Shown here: piece by piece, positions 24,224-32,978 of the stretch
How positions within the stretch are numbered: position 1 is the stretch's first letter
Layout of the letters: each line of letters opens with the position of its first letter
Assembly: GCA_029260235.1 (NCBI GenBank)
Contig: JAJDDP010000219.1
Location: 1 to 36,949, forward strand
Direction: 5' to 3'
Source of the DNA: Phycisphaerae bacterium
Lineage (GTDB): Bacteria; Planctomycetota; Phycisphaerae; UBA1845
DNA length: 36,949 bases
The notes under the pieces: generated by a model
What the model was told of the DNA's origin: nothing
What the model saw: the letters and a program-made list of their open reading frames with translations, nothing else
The model's database searches: none
Position numbers and translations under genes: made by a program

Positions 24224-25477
24224 CTAGCGTCCAGCTTTTCGGCCACACGTGCCGCACCAACTGGTGACGCCTTTGTTGCGCAATCTAGGCCCGGCGGGCA
24301 GGGCTGATCTGGATTTCAGCGGGATGGCTGCTCCCGGTAGCAGGCCCACCGATTCGCTCAGCAGCGAAGGCGAGTTTTGGTTGCCCAGTGGCAAAATGGT
24401 GCCAGAGAGCGGGGCGATCTTGAAATCTTGGTCTGCCAAGAAAGTGTCCGGCGGCGAGACGGCATCCATCAGAGCGATTTCGTCATCGACATGATTCAAG
24501 CCCATCAGATGCCCTAGTTCGTGCGAGGCGATGTTTCCGATGGCGATGCCCAGTTGCTCAGTCGTTGGCGTCGAAGTGAATTGGTCGGGGCTGAAAGACT
24601 CGGTGAAGATGATGGCGGTATCCATGAGGTTGGCGTTGAAATGGTCGATGGCTTCGGCGATCCCAAACGCCCGTGAACTGCGGCTGCCCATCATGATGGT
24701 GGCAAATTCTGCCCCAGCGGGGATTTGATCGACATCGGTGAAGAACTCGACTTCGTATTCGTTAAAGTTTTCGCGGGCGGCGTCCAGGATGGCCGCGATC
24801 ATCGGTTCATCTTCACCGGCATAGATGCGGTTGATTGCGCCTGCGTCGAACGGATCCACAAACTTCCGCAGCAGGTTATCTGGTTCGACTTCGCCACCCT
24901 CGAAATTGAGCAACACATATTGGGTCTTGGTATCAGGCACGGTATTGCCAGCGAAGACTTGAATGGTGACCGCGTAGTCGCCAACCGACGGACTGCTGCC
25001 TGCGAAGGCAGAACGGCCGACGGCCAGGAAGTAGGCGCCGCCTGAGTGGCGTGCGGTCTGCTCCAGGAAGGGATCGAATAGGTCAGCGTCCAAATTCCGG
25101 TCGTCGTTGTCCATGAAGAGATTGAAGTCTTGGTCGTATAGGACGGCCACCAAGTCCAGTTCTGGAGTGGTGGCTTCAATATCGGCAACGATTCGGTCAC
25201 CGACGCTAATCGGCCCAATGTCGTAGACGTCCACATCGTCTTGGTTGTCGATGGTTGCGCTGACGCGGGAGGTCGTGGCAGTAGTAAAGGTGGCCTTCTC
25301 CGCATCGGCGAACGAATCGTTGGGTTCGTTTTCGGCCGATGCACTTGGACCACTGGATCCGCCGCCGCTTGGGGCGGAAGTTCCGCAACCCCAGAGCAAT
25401 CCCGAGAGTAACATTGTCGCCGGCGCCGAAATAGCCACCAACCAGGATCGATTCGCTGCCATGGGCATCATGTTCAT
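24224..25477 (-). CDS. Metzincin-type zinc metalloprotease lipoprotein with PPC-like domain
   Basis: A predicted exported protease of 417 residues. The N-terminus (NRSWLVAISAPATMLLSGLL, then WGCG) looks like a lipoprotein signal, with Trp at an unusual lipobox position. A linker rich in S and G follows, then a PPC-like (bacterial pre-peptidase) beta domain (about 50-180; AENEPNDSFADAEKATF, DDVDVYDIGPISVGDRI). The protease domain contains HELGHLMGLNH, matching HExxHxxGxxH zinc binding with the catalytic Glu, and a Met-turn candidate in IALMDAVSPPD. The last residues contain a CxxC (SWCGTCGRK). GTG 25480 could also start it. It precedes larE by 50 bases on the same strand. The substrate is unknown. 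Confidence 0.82.
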   Translation of the reverse strand: MNMMPMAANRSWLVAISAPATMLLSGLLWGCGTSAPSGGGSSGPSASAENEPNDSFADAEKATFTTATTSRVSATIDNQDDVDVYDIGPISVGDRIVADIEATTPELDLVAVLYDQDFNLFMDNDDRNLDADLFDPFLEQTARHSGGAYFLAVGRSAFAGSSPSVGDYAVTIQVFAGNTVPDTKTQYVLLNFEGGEVEPDNLLRKFVDPFDAGAINRIYAGEDEPMIAAILDAARENFNEYEVEFFTDVDQIPAGAEFATIMMGSRSSRAFGIAEAIDHFNANLMDTAIIFTESFSPDQFTSTPTTEQLGIAIGNIASHELGHLMGLNHVDDEIALMDAVSPPDTFLADQDFKIAPLSGTILPLGNQNSPSLLSESVGLLPGAAIPLKSRSALPAGPRLRNKGVTSWCGTCGRKAGR

Positions 25478-25671
25478 CACTCGTCCAAAAGCTAAGGAAA
25501 GTTTGTCATTACCGCGCCGCGACTCGCCTCGTGCACGGTCAGGGTATGCTCGCCTCGAAGCCGCCGTCCATTGTTGGCCCGCATAAAGTGGCGGTCAAGC
25601 GATGCATTCTTGCCAGTAGTATCGGCAGAACGGCTGTGGTGAATAAAGCCAGGCCAAGGCACCGATGGCAC

Positions 25672-28600
25672 CTATGGTGACGTTGGAGTCGCCGCAGTGC
25701 CGTCCTGGAGCGATTGCCCCGCCGGTTGTGAGCTTGACGATTCGGGTTCCAGACCGAGCAAGTCCCTCAATTCTGCGCCCAATTGAACCAAATCGGTGCT
25801 TTCTGGATGGGCTTGGATCGCCTCACGCGCAATGAAGGCGAGGACCATGCGCATATCTGCACCTGCATTCAGTGATTCCCGGAGAACCGTCACCAACTCA
25901 GCTTCTTCCCACGCAGCCTCGTAGGCGGGGTTCATTTGAAGTGATCGTTCAAGCCACCTGGAGACTCGATCATTGTGGCCGGCCGAATCGCGCTGCAGGA
26001 ATCCATGCAGCAGCCTGGAATACCGGGCCCCCAATTCAGCGGCGATGATCTCATCGGCCACCGTAGGCGAACCTTGCCGTAGCAACTTTGCGGCGTTTTC
26101 CTGTTGATCAGAAGCCAAGAAGTAAGTCACCATCCGGGATTGAACACCCGCAACGATTCGCCGGCCCAGTTCGGATTGCGGGGCGAGCTCCAAGGCCCGA
26201 TGAGCGGCGCCAATAGCATCGGAAGGATCAGCCATGTCGGCGAAGAAACTGGAATCAGCCAGCTCGGCGTAGCAGGCTGCTGCCCCGACCGGCGCGTCCT
26301 CCCATATTTTGTCATACAACTGCGTGGCGAATTGAAGTTCCATCCGGGCTAACTTTGGCAGGTTGCGCGAGAATAGGATCACTGCCGAAAGCCGAAGTTT
26401 CTCAGGCATCCAAGGATCCAGCCATTCTTCAGCGGATTGTTCGGCGCTGGTTGCGCCAAACTGTGCACGAATAGGACTGAATTTGGCATCGAAATCTTCT
26501 TGGCTGGCGAGCGAGCTTAGCAGTTGGAGGTATTGTTCTGGGATCGGATTATGTCGTAGCGGCCTAGCCAGCACGTCGAGCTGGGCGTTGAGGATGTCTT
26601 CCCCATCCAACTTTGTCACATAAGAAGCAGCCAGCAACGGATCATACGGGCGACGATTGATTTCCCGCTCAAGCGCGCTGGCGGCGGCGGCCAGCTTGGC
26701 CCGAACATCATCATTATGGCCGCCGACCTGGTCGAACGACGCCAGCATCTCGTAGAACCTAGATTCGAGCACACCGGAATTCCAGGCTGATGGCGATATC
26801 TTGAGTAGCTGACCAACCTCATTCAAGCCGGCCTGAATCACGGCTACGCATTGCTGCTGGTTGCGGTCGGCGAGAACAATCAGACGCTCATCCGGCGGGT
26901 CCACTTCAAATGCTTGGCGGGCTTGTCGGAATGCCTCAGATTGAAAACTGCGGGCGATCTCCGCGTAGGTCGCGCAAAGCTGGCCCGACGCCGACAGCCG
27001 ATCATGCGGATTGAGATAGTCTAGCTGCGCCCGTCGGGTAAGGTTCAGCGCTTTGTCCCAATCGAGTTGGCCAATGGCTTCTGGCACCTGAGCGGTTGCT
27101 CGGGCTGCCCCAAAATCCTTGGCCGAAAACATGGCCGCCGACCCCGCCACCGCCAACCCAACCACAGCTACCCCGAGTCGCGGCAGCCGTCCAGCTTCGG
27201 CGCTCAAAATCCAAGCAGTCTTGGCCGAGGCTGACATCGCCCATATTAACCCGATGACCGCATAGTAAACCGTTGGTAGGCCGGGCAGGCGCAGGCCTAC
27301 ATTGGCCGACTCTTCCACAATTAACGCGACCAAGGAGGCAAGTAAGGCGATCAGAACCCAGCGCAGCCATACCGTCGGCAGCAGCGGCAAAGCCTTCATG
27401 CCCGCCCACAGCGTCATAGCCAAGGCGGCCATGATTAGGACGAGGCCAACCGAGCCCAGGTCGCACCAGATCTCAAGCCATTCGTTGTGGGCGTGGGCAA
27501 TTCGCGCATTGAGCGCCTGCGGGTCGGCCAAGACATCCTCGCCCGCCGCTAGGGCATCAGCGTGCAAGGCGTAGTAACCCTGCCCGCCTCCGACCAGAGG
27601 TGCTTCAACACCCAAGTCCAATGCATAAGACCAAGCAAGCAGCCGAACCCGAATGGTGGAACTTCGTCCCGTCGCCGAGAAGGTGTCGCGCGTGCCCAGG
27701 AAGAAGAATGTGGCGGCTACCAGCGAGAAGACAAGCATTCCACCGACGATTTTCTTAGTCCTTCCACCAGAAGCGAAGAATGCCATGGCTCCCAGACCTA
27801 CCACCAAACCAATGAACGGGCCGCGAGATTGGGTCAGATAAAAGGCAATCGCCATGATGGCTACTGCGATCAGGGCGACGAGTCCTGGCACCAACCGAGC
27901 GGTGTTCTTCTGTTTGAGCGAGGATTCAATACTGCCAGCCACAAGTCCAAACCCGATTAGGATGCCGGGGATCAAGCAGGCGGCTAGGAAGAGTGGATTG
28001 CCCAAGGGGTAGGATGCTCTCAGCGTCGAGTTCCGCTCAGCGTAGTAGGCGATGGCCATGATTGCCGTTAGCGTTAGAACAGCGACCAATCCAACCGCGG
28101 CAGCACCGCCTGCTTTTCGATTCAGCCCAAACCCCAGCGCGTACGACCAAGCCAGTTGGATTCCAAGCAATACCGATGCCCCCAGAGCGATACTCGGCGT
28201 GTCAGACCACAGGCTGCTGAGGGAGGAGAAGCCGAGAAATGCAACCATCAACAACTGGGCGGCTGCGAGGATGGGGATGTGCTTCTTCCCGCCTTGGGCT
28301 TGGTGCGACGTGTCGGTGCCGGCTGCCTCTTCAGTTGTGATGTCGTCCGTAGACTGTTCGTCGCCGCTATGGGATCGTAATCCTAATGAACAGGCCAGAG
28401 CGAACAAAGCCAAGCTGGTTCCAAGACCCAGGGACAATGCTTTGACGGCGATGCCCTTGGCTGTCGTTTGGCTAAAGTCTAGATTGAGGACCGTAACCAC
28501 CGCGCGGAGAGCTGAGTCAGGCCCCCATTCCACGGCGCCGTCATGAAGGATGCTGCGATGAGGGCCACTAGTTAGCAAACAACTGGCTGCTAAGGTAGCA

Positions 28601-28677
28601 CAGCCAATGCACACCACGACGACGTGCAACGGGCGAATCTGATCTGCATCAGTTATACGAACGACTTTCATGGGCAT
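25672..28677 (-). CDS. O-antigen ligase-like (Wzy_C) membrane protein with a long C-terminal soluble domain
   Basis: A 1001-residue protein. Residues 1 to about 520 contain a dozen or so hydrophobic segments, with the Wzy_C/O-antigen ligase region around LTQSRGPFIGLVVGLGAMAF, IRVRLLAWSYALDLGVEAPL, VGGGQGYYALHAD and AHAHNEWLEIWCDLGSVGLV. The SRGP and HNEWLE elements are typical of this superfamily. Residues about 520-1001 are soluble, alanine-rich and helical with TPR-like spacing (for example AGLNEVGQLLKISPSAWNSG, AIGAAHRALELAPQSELGRR). By family it would join or polymerise glycans at the outer face of the inner membrane, though many relatives have unknown substrates. No glycosyltransferase cluster surrounds it. 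Confidence 0.82.
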   Translation of the reverse strand: MPMKVVRITDADQIRPLHVVVVCIGCATLAASCLLTSGPHRSILHDGAVEWGPDSALRAVVTVLNLDFSQTTAKGIAVKALSLGLGTSLALFALACSLGLRSHSGDEQSTDDITTEEAAGTDTSHQAQGGKKHIPILAAAQLLMVAFLGFSSLSSLWSDTPSIALGASVLLGIQLAWSYALGFGLNRKAGGAAAVGLVAVLTLTAIMAIAYYAERNSTLRASYPLGNPLFLAACLIPGILIGFGLVAGSIESSLKQKNTARLVPGLVALIAVAIMAIAFYLTQSRGPFIGLVVGLGAMAFFASGGRTKKIVGGMLVFSLVAATFFFLGTRDTFSATGRSSTIRVRLLAWSYALDLGVEAPLVGGGQGYYALHADALAAGEDVLADPQALNARIAHAHNEWLEIWCDLGSVGLVLIMAALAMTLWAGMKALPLLPTVWLRWVLIALLASLVALIVEESANVGLRLPGLPTVYYAVIGLIWAMSASAKTAWILSAEAGRLPRLGVAVVGLAVAGSAAMFSAKDFGAARATAQVPEAIGQLDWDKALNLTRRAQLDYLNPHDRLSASGQLCATYAEIARSFQSEAFRQARQAFEVDPPDERLIVLADRNQQQCVAVIQAGLNEVGQLLKISPSAWNSGVLESRFYEMLASFDQVGGHNDDVRAKLAAAASALEREINRRPYDPLLAASYVTKLDGEDILNAQLDVLARPLRHNPIPEQYLQLLSSLASQEDFDAKFSPIRAQFGATSAEQSAEEWLDPWMPEKLRLSAVILFSRNLPKLARMELQFATQLYDKIWEDAPVGAAACYAELADSSFFADMADPSDAIGAAHRALELAPQSELGRRIVAGVQSRMVTYFLASDQQENAAKLLRQGSPTVADEIIAAELGARYSRLLHGFLQRDSAGHNDRVSRWLERSLQMNPAYEAAWEEAELVTVLRESLNAGADMRMVLAFIAREAIQAHPESTDLVQLGAELRDLLGLEPESSSSQPAGQSLQDGTAATPTSP

Positions 28678-28744
28678 CGGCTCAGGCGTGCAGCATTTCC
28701 TCTATGGTTGATACGTCTTGTGTACACATGGGTTCAGCCCGCGG

Positions 28745-29311
28745 TTACGGATTCGGCTGGTCTGCATGCCATTCGATGTCTGGTACTTTTAGCTGGGCAT
28801 TAACCCACCTTGCCCAAGCAAACAGCAAGTCGCTCAGCCTGTTGACATAAATCAGCGGCACGTCGTTTTCGCTCTCTGTGCCGCAGAGGCTGACCATCTC
28901 ACGCTCGACTCGCCGACAAACCGTGCGGGCTAGGTGCAGGCGGGCGGCAGCTTCGCTTCCACCGGGGAGGACGAAGCTCTTAAGAGCAGTCGTGGCTGAG
29001 CAGGCTTGGTCGATCCATCCTTCCAGCTGGGCGATGTCTTGCTCAACGATCACCGGCCTCGTCGTACGTGCGTCGGGGTCCGCCAGCTGCGCCCCTAGCA
29101 CAAACAGTCGATCCTGAATTCTGCGGATATTTTCAACGAGAACGGAATCGTCACATGCACAAATCGCCCAGCCGATGGTAGCGTTGAGTTCATCGACTTG
29201 GCCATAAGCAGCCACGCGGCCATCGTTCTTGGCGACCCGTTGCCCGTTTAGCAACTGAGTTAGCCCTTTGTCGCCCTGTTTGGTGTAAAGCTTCATCTCA
29301 AGATCATCCAT
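28745..29311 (-). CDS. PduO-type cob(I)alamin adenosyltransferase
   Basis: This enzyme transfers the adenosyl group of ATP to cob(I)alamin to give coenzyme B12. The 188 residues match the PduO/MMAB family: KLYTKQGDKGLTQLLNG at the N-terminus (ATP-binding), YGQVDELNATIGWA, FVLPGGSEAAARLHLARTVC with RRVERE, and YVNRLSDLLFAWARWVN near the C-terminus. ATG 29311 is the longest start; ATG 29296 (MKLYTKQG) five codons in fits homologues slightly better, and neither has a clear ribosome site. It lies between purH and the O-antigen-ligase-like gene on the same strand. No B12-dependent enzyme is next to it. Confidence 0.93.
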   Translation of the reverse strand: MDDLEMKLYTKQGDKGLTQLLNGQRVAKNDGRVAAYGQVDELNATIGWAICACDDSVLVENIRRIQDRLFVLGAQLADPDARTTRPVIVEQDIAQLEGWIDQACSATTALKSFVLPGGSEAAARLHLARTVCRRVEREMVSLCGTESENDVPLIYVNRLSDLLFAWARWVNAQLKVPDIEWHADQPNP

Positions 29312-29404
29312 CGCGAGACCCGTTGCGACACGCAGCCATTATAGCGCGTTGTGTGTAGTCAACAATGCGGCGGACAAAGCGGCGATGGCAGACCGTGAGG
29401 CGGG

Positions 29405-31096
29405 TCAATGTTTGAAGTGCCGTGTACCGGTGAAGATCATAGCCACATTGTGTTCATTGCAGGCGTCGATCACTTCCTGGTCGCGCTTGCTGCCACCGGG
29501 CTGAATGATGGCTGTGACCCCGGCGTTGATCAGCATCTCTGGTCCATCGCGAAAGGGGAAGAATGCATCCGAGGCAGCCACCGATCCTTTGAGCTTATCA
29601 GCATGTCCATTCTCCTCAGCCAACCAAGCCGCAATCCGGCAACTCATCACCCGAGACATCTGCCCAGCCCCATTACCCATCAGCATGCCATCCTTGCAGA
29701 TTGTGATGGCGTTGCTCTTGGTATGCTTGCAGATAAGCCAAGCGAGGCGCAAATCGGCGAGTTCTTGGTCCGTGGGGGGGCGACTGGTGGCAACATTCCA
29801 CTGGTCTTCATTGAGGCCGACCAAGTCCCGGGTTTGGGCGAGCATGCCGCCGGCGATGCACTTGTATTCAAGGCCTTGTTGATCTTCCAGCCTCCGCATC
29901 TCGCCGACGGGCAGCAGCCGAACCCGCTCGCCCCATTTTTTGGCGGTTCGGATTGTCGTCACAGCTTGCTCGTCAAATGATGGCGCAACCCACACCTCGA
30001 CAAAGAAGCCGCCCGCGCCTGCCTCTTTGCCGTAGGTTCCAAATGTACCCATGACCAGCTCGGCAAACGCTTGAGTGATCTTGAAGTCGCAGGCCAATAT
30101 GCTACCCATAGCGGCGTTTGGATCACCGAGGTAGGCTTGGCGGTAGGACTCTGCGGGGTCTTTGGCTACGCCAACACCACATGCATTCGTGTGCTTGATG
30201 AATACGCAAACGCTATCAGTTTGCGAACCTGGCTGTTTTGTGGCACCGGCATCTTGCCGGTGCTGCAAACTTGATGCATTGTTCAGCTCTGAACAGAGAC
30301 TCAGGGCTGCGTTGGCATCAACGTAGTTGTTGAATGAGATTTCCGTCGTGGCATGGAAGGCCTGCGCATGCCAATCTTCGAGCGATGTTTCATTAGGATA
30401 TGTGAGCAGACTCGAGGACTGATGCGGGTTTTCTCCGTATCGCAGGTGAGCTATCATCTCAAGAAAGAGCGATTGGAACCCCATCTGCCCAGATTCGTGA
30501 GTCGTCAACCACCTCACTATCGCCGCATCGTAAGCACATGTATTTGCAAAAGCATCAATTCCGCCTCGGTTCAAGGCGAACAGTCGAAATTTCTCTGTTC
30601 CCCAGTCGTGCAGTTCAGCGAGGTTACTCTCGTAGTTTTCCGGTTTGGTGACTGCCCAGACATGCTGATGATTCTTCGCCGCTGCCCTAAGCATGCAAGG
30701 CCCGCCTATGTCGATCATTTCTATGGCTTGCTCGAAAGTGCAGTCGGGCTGGGCTATTGTTTTCTCGAATGGGTAGAGGTTGACCACCACCATGTCGATG
30801 GGCTTGATGCCTTGGTCAGCCAACTGCTTCATGTGCTCGGGGTTGTCCCGGTCAGCTAGGATGCCGGCGTGGATTTTGGGGTGCAGCGTCTTGACCCGCC
30901 CGTCGAGCATCTCGGGGAAGCCGGTAACCTCCTCGACCAACGTGACGGGAATGCCATTCTCTTTCAACAGAGAAGCAGTCCCTCCGGTGGAGATGATTTC
31001 GATACCAAATTCGCCGTGCAGGCTGCTGGCGAACTTGACGATTCCGGTCTTGTCGTAAACGCTGATCAATGCGCGACGGATTTTCGCTTCGGACAT
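29405..31096 (-). CDS. purH: Bifunctional AICAR formyltransferase/IMP cyclohydrolase PurH
   Basis: PurH performs the last two steps of IMP synthesis: formylation of AICAR with 10-formyl-THF, then ring closure. The N-terminal cyclohydrolase domain is clear: ALISVYDKTGIVKFASSLHG, IISTGGTASLLKENG, EVTGFPEMLDGRVKTLHPKI. The transformylase part has RYGENPHQ, VFIKHTNACGVG (Lys-His catalytic pair), SVAASDAFFPFRDG and AIIQPGGSKRDQEVIDACNE. At 563 residues it is about 30-40 longer than usual. Some 22 extra residues (centred on QHRQDAGATKQPG) sit just before the KHTNACG motif and are encoded by a palindromic repeat at 30243-30263. ATG 31096 or 31102 starts it; the longer open frame overlaps the upstream gene. 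Confidence 0.95.
   Translation of the reverse strand: MSEAKIRRALISVYDKTGIVKFASSLHGEFGIEIISTGGTASLLKENGIPVTLVEEVTGFPEMLDGRVKTLHPKIHAGILADRDNPEHMKQLADQGIKPIDMVVVNLYPFEKTIAQPDCTFEQAIEMIDIGGPCMLRAAAKNHQHVWAVTKPENYESNLAELHDWGTEKFRLFALNRGGIDAFANTCAYDAAIVRWLTTHESGQMGFQSLFLEMIAHLRYGENPHQSSSLLTYPNETSLEDWHAQAFHATTEISFNNYVDANAALSLCSELNNASSLQHRQDAGATKQPGSQTDSVCVFIKHTNACGVGVAKDPAESYRQAYLGDPNAAMGSILACDFKITQAFAELVMGTFGTYGKEAGAGGFFVEVWVAPSFDEQAVTTIRTAKKWGERVRLLPVGEMRRLEDQQGLEYKCIAGGMLAQTRDLVGLNEDQWNVATSRPPTDQELADLRLAWLICKHTKSNAITICKDGMLMGNGAGQMSRVMSCRIAAWLAEENGHADKLKGSVAASDAFFPFRDGPEMLINAGVTAIIQPGGSKRDQEVIDACNEHNVAMIFTGTRHFKH
30243..30263. repeat. REP-like palindrome inside purH
   Basis: GCACCGGCA and TGCCGGTGC form a perfect 9-bp stem with a TCT loop. 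One strand reads as GTGILPV and the other as HRQDAGAT, the peptide pair I associate with dispersed palindromic repeats in Planctomycetota and Verrucomicrobiota genomes. It lies in frame in purH. Confidence 0.65.
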
Positions 31097-31105
31097 GTTC
31101 ATCCC

Positions 31106-31150
31106 GGTTGCAAGTCGGTTGCAAGTCATTGAAGCCCGCACGGCGGGCTT
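31106..31150. repeat. Tandem 11-mer and perfect hairpin between the propeller gene and purH
   Basis: GGTTGCAAGTC occurs twice head to tail (31106-31116 and 31117-31127), just before the purH start on the minus strand. It is followed by a perfect 8-bp hairpin, AAGCCCGC/GCGGGCTT with an ACG loop (31132-31150). There is no T-run on the purH side, so this is not an ordinary terminator. Confidence 0.6.
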
Positions 31151-31154
31151 GGCT

Positions 31155-32405
31155 TTACTTCTGGTTCTCGCTCTTAAGGATATCGATCTTGGTGAATCTC
31201 GTAGGCTCGTCACTGGTTTGCACCGGCGGAAGTTCTTCGCCTGCGTTATTCGCATTCCGGTTGGCCCGCGCCGCAGATAGGGCAGCCAAGGTAACCGGAG
31301 GCACATCTTCAGCTCGGACGCACACCACTTGATTCTGCTTCGAGACAAGGTACATGGCTTCGCTGCCAGCGTTGGCAGTTGCCAAGCTCAAGTCCCGAAG
31401 AGGCAGCGCTCGGATTACCGAACCCGAGTCATTGTCCAGCCACAGAATTTGTTCGCCATTGGCAGCAAGGGCAAACACCCGGTCTGCCTTTCTGGCGACG
31501 AAAGGACCAGCCTTAGCCTGAGCCCAAGTCATATCTCCAGAGTCGATGTCTACTGCGAACAGCCCGGCAGATCCACAATCCTGATAAAGCGTTCTGCCAG
31601 CGATCACTGGGGCTTCTTTCAGGGGGACGGGCAGCTGTCGCCCCCAGCGGATGCTGCCATCATCTGGGGCAAGGCGATAAACCGTGCGTTGCCTAGCCGC
31701 GACATAGATGCCGCTCTCGTGAGACAGCAACGCAGCCTCAGTGCCCCCGGCGATGTTGGTCTTCCAGTGCAAGAATCGTGCAGAATCGAACCCGTAGACA
31801 TGCCCGGTGCTGTCGGCTGCGACGAGTGCTTGACCGTCGAAGAGGGGGGTTGAGCGGATAGGCCCGCCTAAGAGCACCCGCCAATACTGAATCGGTTTCC
31901 CATTGTGACGAGCTTGGGTCCAGTCCAGGCAGTAGAAGTGTCCATCGGTACTGCCCATATAGAGGTAGTCGCCATCACCCGTTGCAGGGCTCCCATGGGC
32001 AAAGGGCAAGCGGAACTCAGCAACGCCTAGGCCCGTCCCAGCCTCCAAAACATGAACCGCATTGGTGCTGACAAAGGCCACCAGCGCCTGGCCATCCGAT
32101 GTCCGGAGGTGCGTCGGTGGAAAGAACCGGTAACGCCCCTCGTTCAAATTCTGGGCCCAGAGGGCAAGCCCGGTTTCGGCATGAATGCACGCGGCGCTAC
32201 CTTGCACCGTCCAGACGTAGAGGAATTCGTCCAGCAGGTTCATCCCCGCCGCCTGTTCGCCGACGGGCAGAGGCAGCTCAGACTGCCAGTGTCGGCGCAT
32301 CCCCACAGCTTGAAGATCAGAGTCCAACAGCATTGCTGCCGAGTCGGCCGGCGGGGCACTCAGTTGCAGGGACAGGGCAATGGCAATTTGGGATACGAGC
32401 GTCAC
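31155..32405 (-). CDS. Exported PQQ-type beta-propeller repeat protein
   Basis: A 416-residue protein with an N-terminal hydrophobic signal-like segment (VSQIAIALSLQLSAPPADSA) and repeated blades of the PQQ/BamB kind, for example SAACIHAETGLALWAQNLNE, GDGDYLYMGSTDGHFYCLDW, LVAADSTGHVYGFDSARFLH, GSIRWGRQLPVPLKEAPVIA and GLFAVDIDSGDMTWAQAKAG. The fold is a beta-propeller, often a binding or scaffold module in the periplasm. No PQQ enzyme catalytic residues can be assigned, so it is probably not a dehydrogenase. The GTG start has GGAGGAG 8 bases upstream. It lies 49 bases after the small gene upstream, as if in one transcript. Confidence 0.82.
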   Translation of the reverse strand: MTLVSQIAIALSLQLSAPPADSAAMLLDSDLQAVGMRRHWQSELPLPVGEQAAGMNLLDEFLYVWTVQGSAACIHAETGLALWAQNLNEGRYRFFPPTHLRTSDGQALVAFVSTNAVHVLEAGTGLGVAEFRLPFAHGSPATGDGDYLYMGSTDGHFYCLDWTQARHNGKPIQYWRVLLGGPIRSTPLFDGQALVAADSTGHVYGFDSARFLHWKTNIAGGTEAALLSHESGIYVAARQRTVYRLAPDDGSIRWGRQLPVPLKEAPVIAGRTLYQDCGSAGLFAVDIDSGDMTWAQAKAGPFVARKADRVFALAANGEQILWLDNDSGSVIRALPLRDLSLATANAGSEAMYLVSKQNQVVCVRAEDVPPVTLAALSAARANRNANNAGEELPPVQTSDEPTRFTKIDILKSENQK

Positions 32406-32454
32406 AGTGGTTTCTCCTCCGACAAGTCCAGCTCAAGTGCCGGGATTGCCGGCA

Positions 32455-32760
32455 TCAGGTTGTACCGCGCAGACGGCAGCCGTAGCGGTGTTCCCATTCC
32501 TCCAATTCACCGATCAACCTCAGATGCAGATCGATGATGGATTGTGTTCGCGGTGTCTCCGGGACCGTGTCGAACACATGGGGCTTCGATTGCCGCCTCG
32601 CATTCAAGTCGACGCGGAAATCCTCCCAACTGCCCTCGTACAAGACATCTCTCAGGTCGATCAGCATGCGCTGCTCATCGGTCAACGGCGGCTGATCTCC
32701 GGGCGATGGGCCAGGCGGAGAAATCGGGCTGCTTGGCTGGTCCGACACGGGGCACCTCAT
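32455..32760 (-). CDS. Small hypothetical protein upstream of the propeller gene
   Basis: A protein of 101 residues that I do not recognise. The N-terminal 27 residues are rich in P and S (SSPISPPGPSPGDQPPL) and probably unstructured. The rest is charged and helical (DEQRMLIDLRDVLYEGSWED, FRVDLNARR, IIDLHLRLIGELEEWEHRYG). There is no signal peptide, membrane segment or Cys pair. The ATG at 32760 lacks a clear ribosome site. Its composition is protein-like and it lies in line with the downstream genes, which supports coding. It is divergent from the lipoprotein gene at 32979, with about 220 bases between. Confidence 0.6.
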   Translation of the reverse strand: MRCPVSDQPSSPISPPGPSPGDQPPLTDEQRMLIDLRDVLYEGSWEDFRVDLNARRQSKPHVFDTVPETPRTQSIIDLHLRLIGELEEWEHRYGCRLRGTT

Positions 32761-32978
32761 TCGCGCTGTTGCCGTCGGCTGACTCGCTCATTGAATGCCA
32801 ACTGTCCGGGAGCGTCAAGCTTGTCTCCAGGCTCGGGCATTTATGGGGGGGTGCTTGCTAAGGCGGGGAGGCTATGTTAGCGTCTCGACGTGTAATCGGC
32901 CCTAGTTGACTTGGCCCATAGGCAAGCGCACCTGGGGCTATCAGCTACAACCCATACGTGAAACCAGGAGTTGACCGC

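Noticed and set aside
29405..31348. Longer purH reading with 82-84 extra N-terminal residues
   Set aside because: The extra part overlaps the propeller gene, is rich in R and S, and lacks similarity to PurH, whose conserved start is at MSEAKIRRALISVYDKTG.
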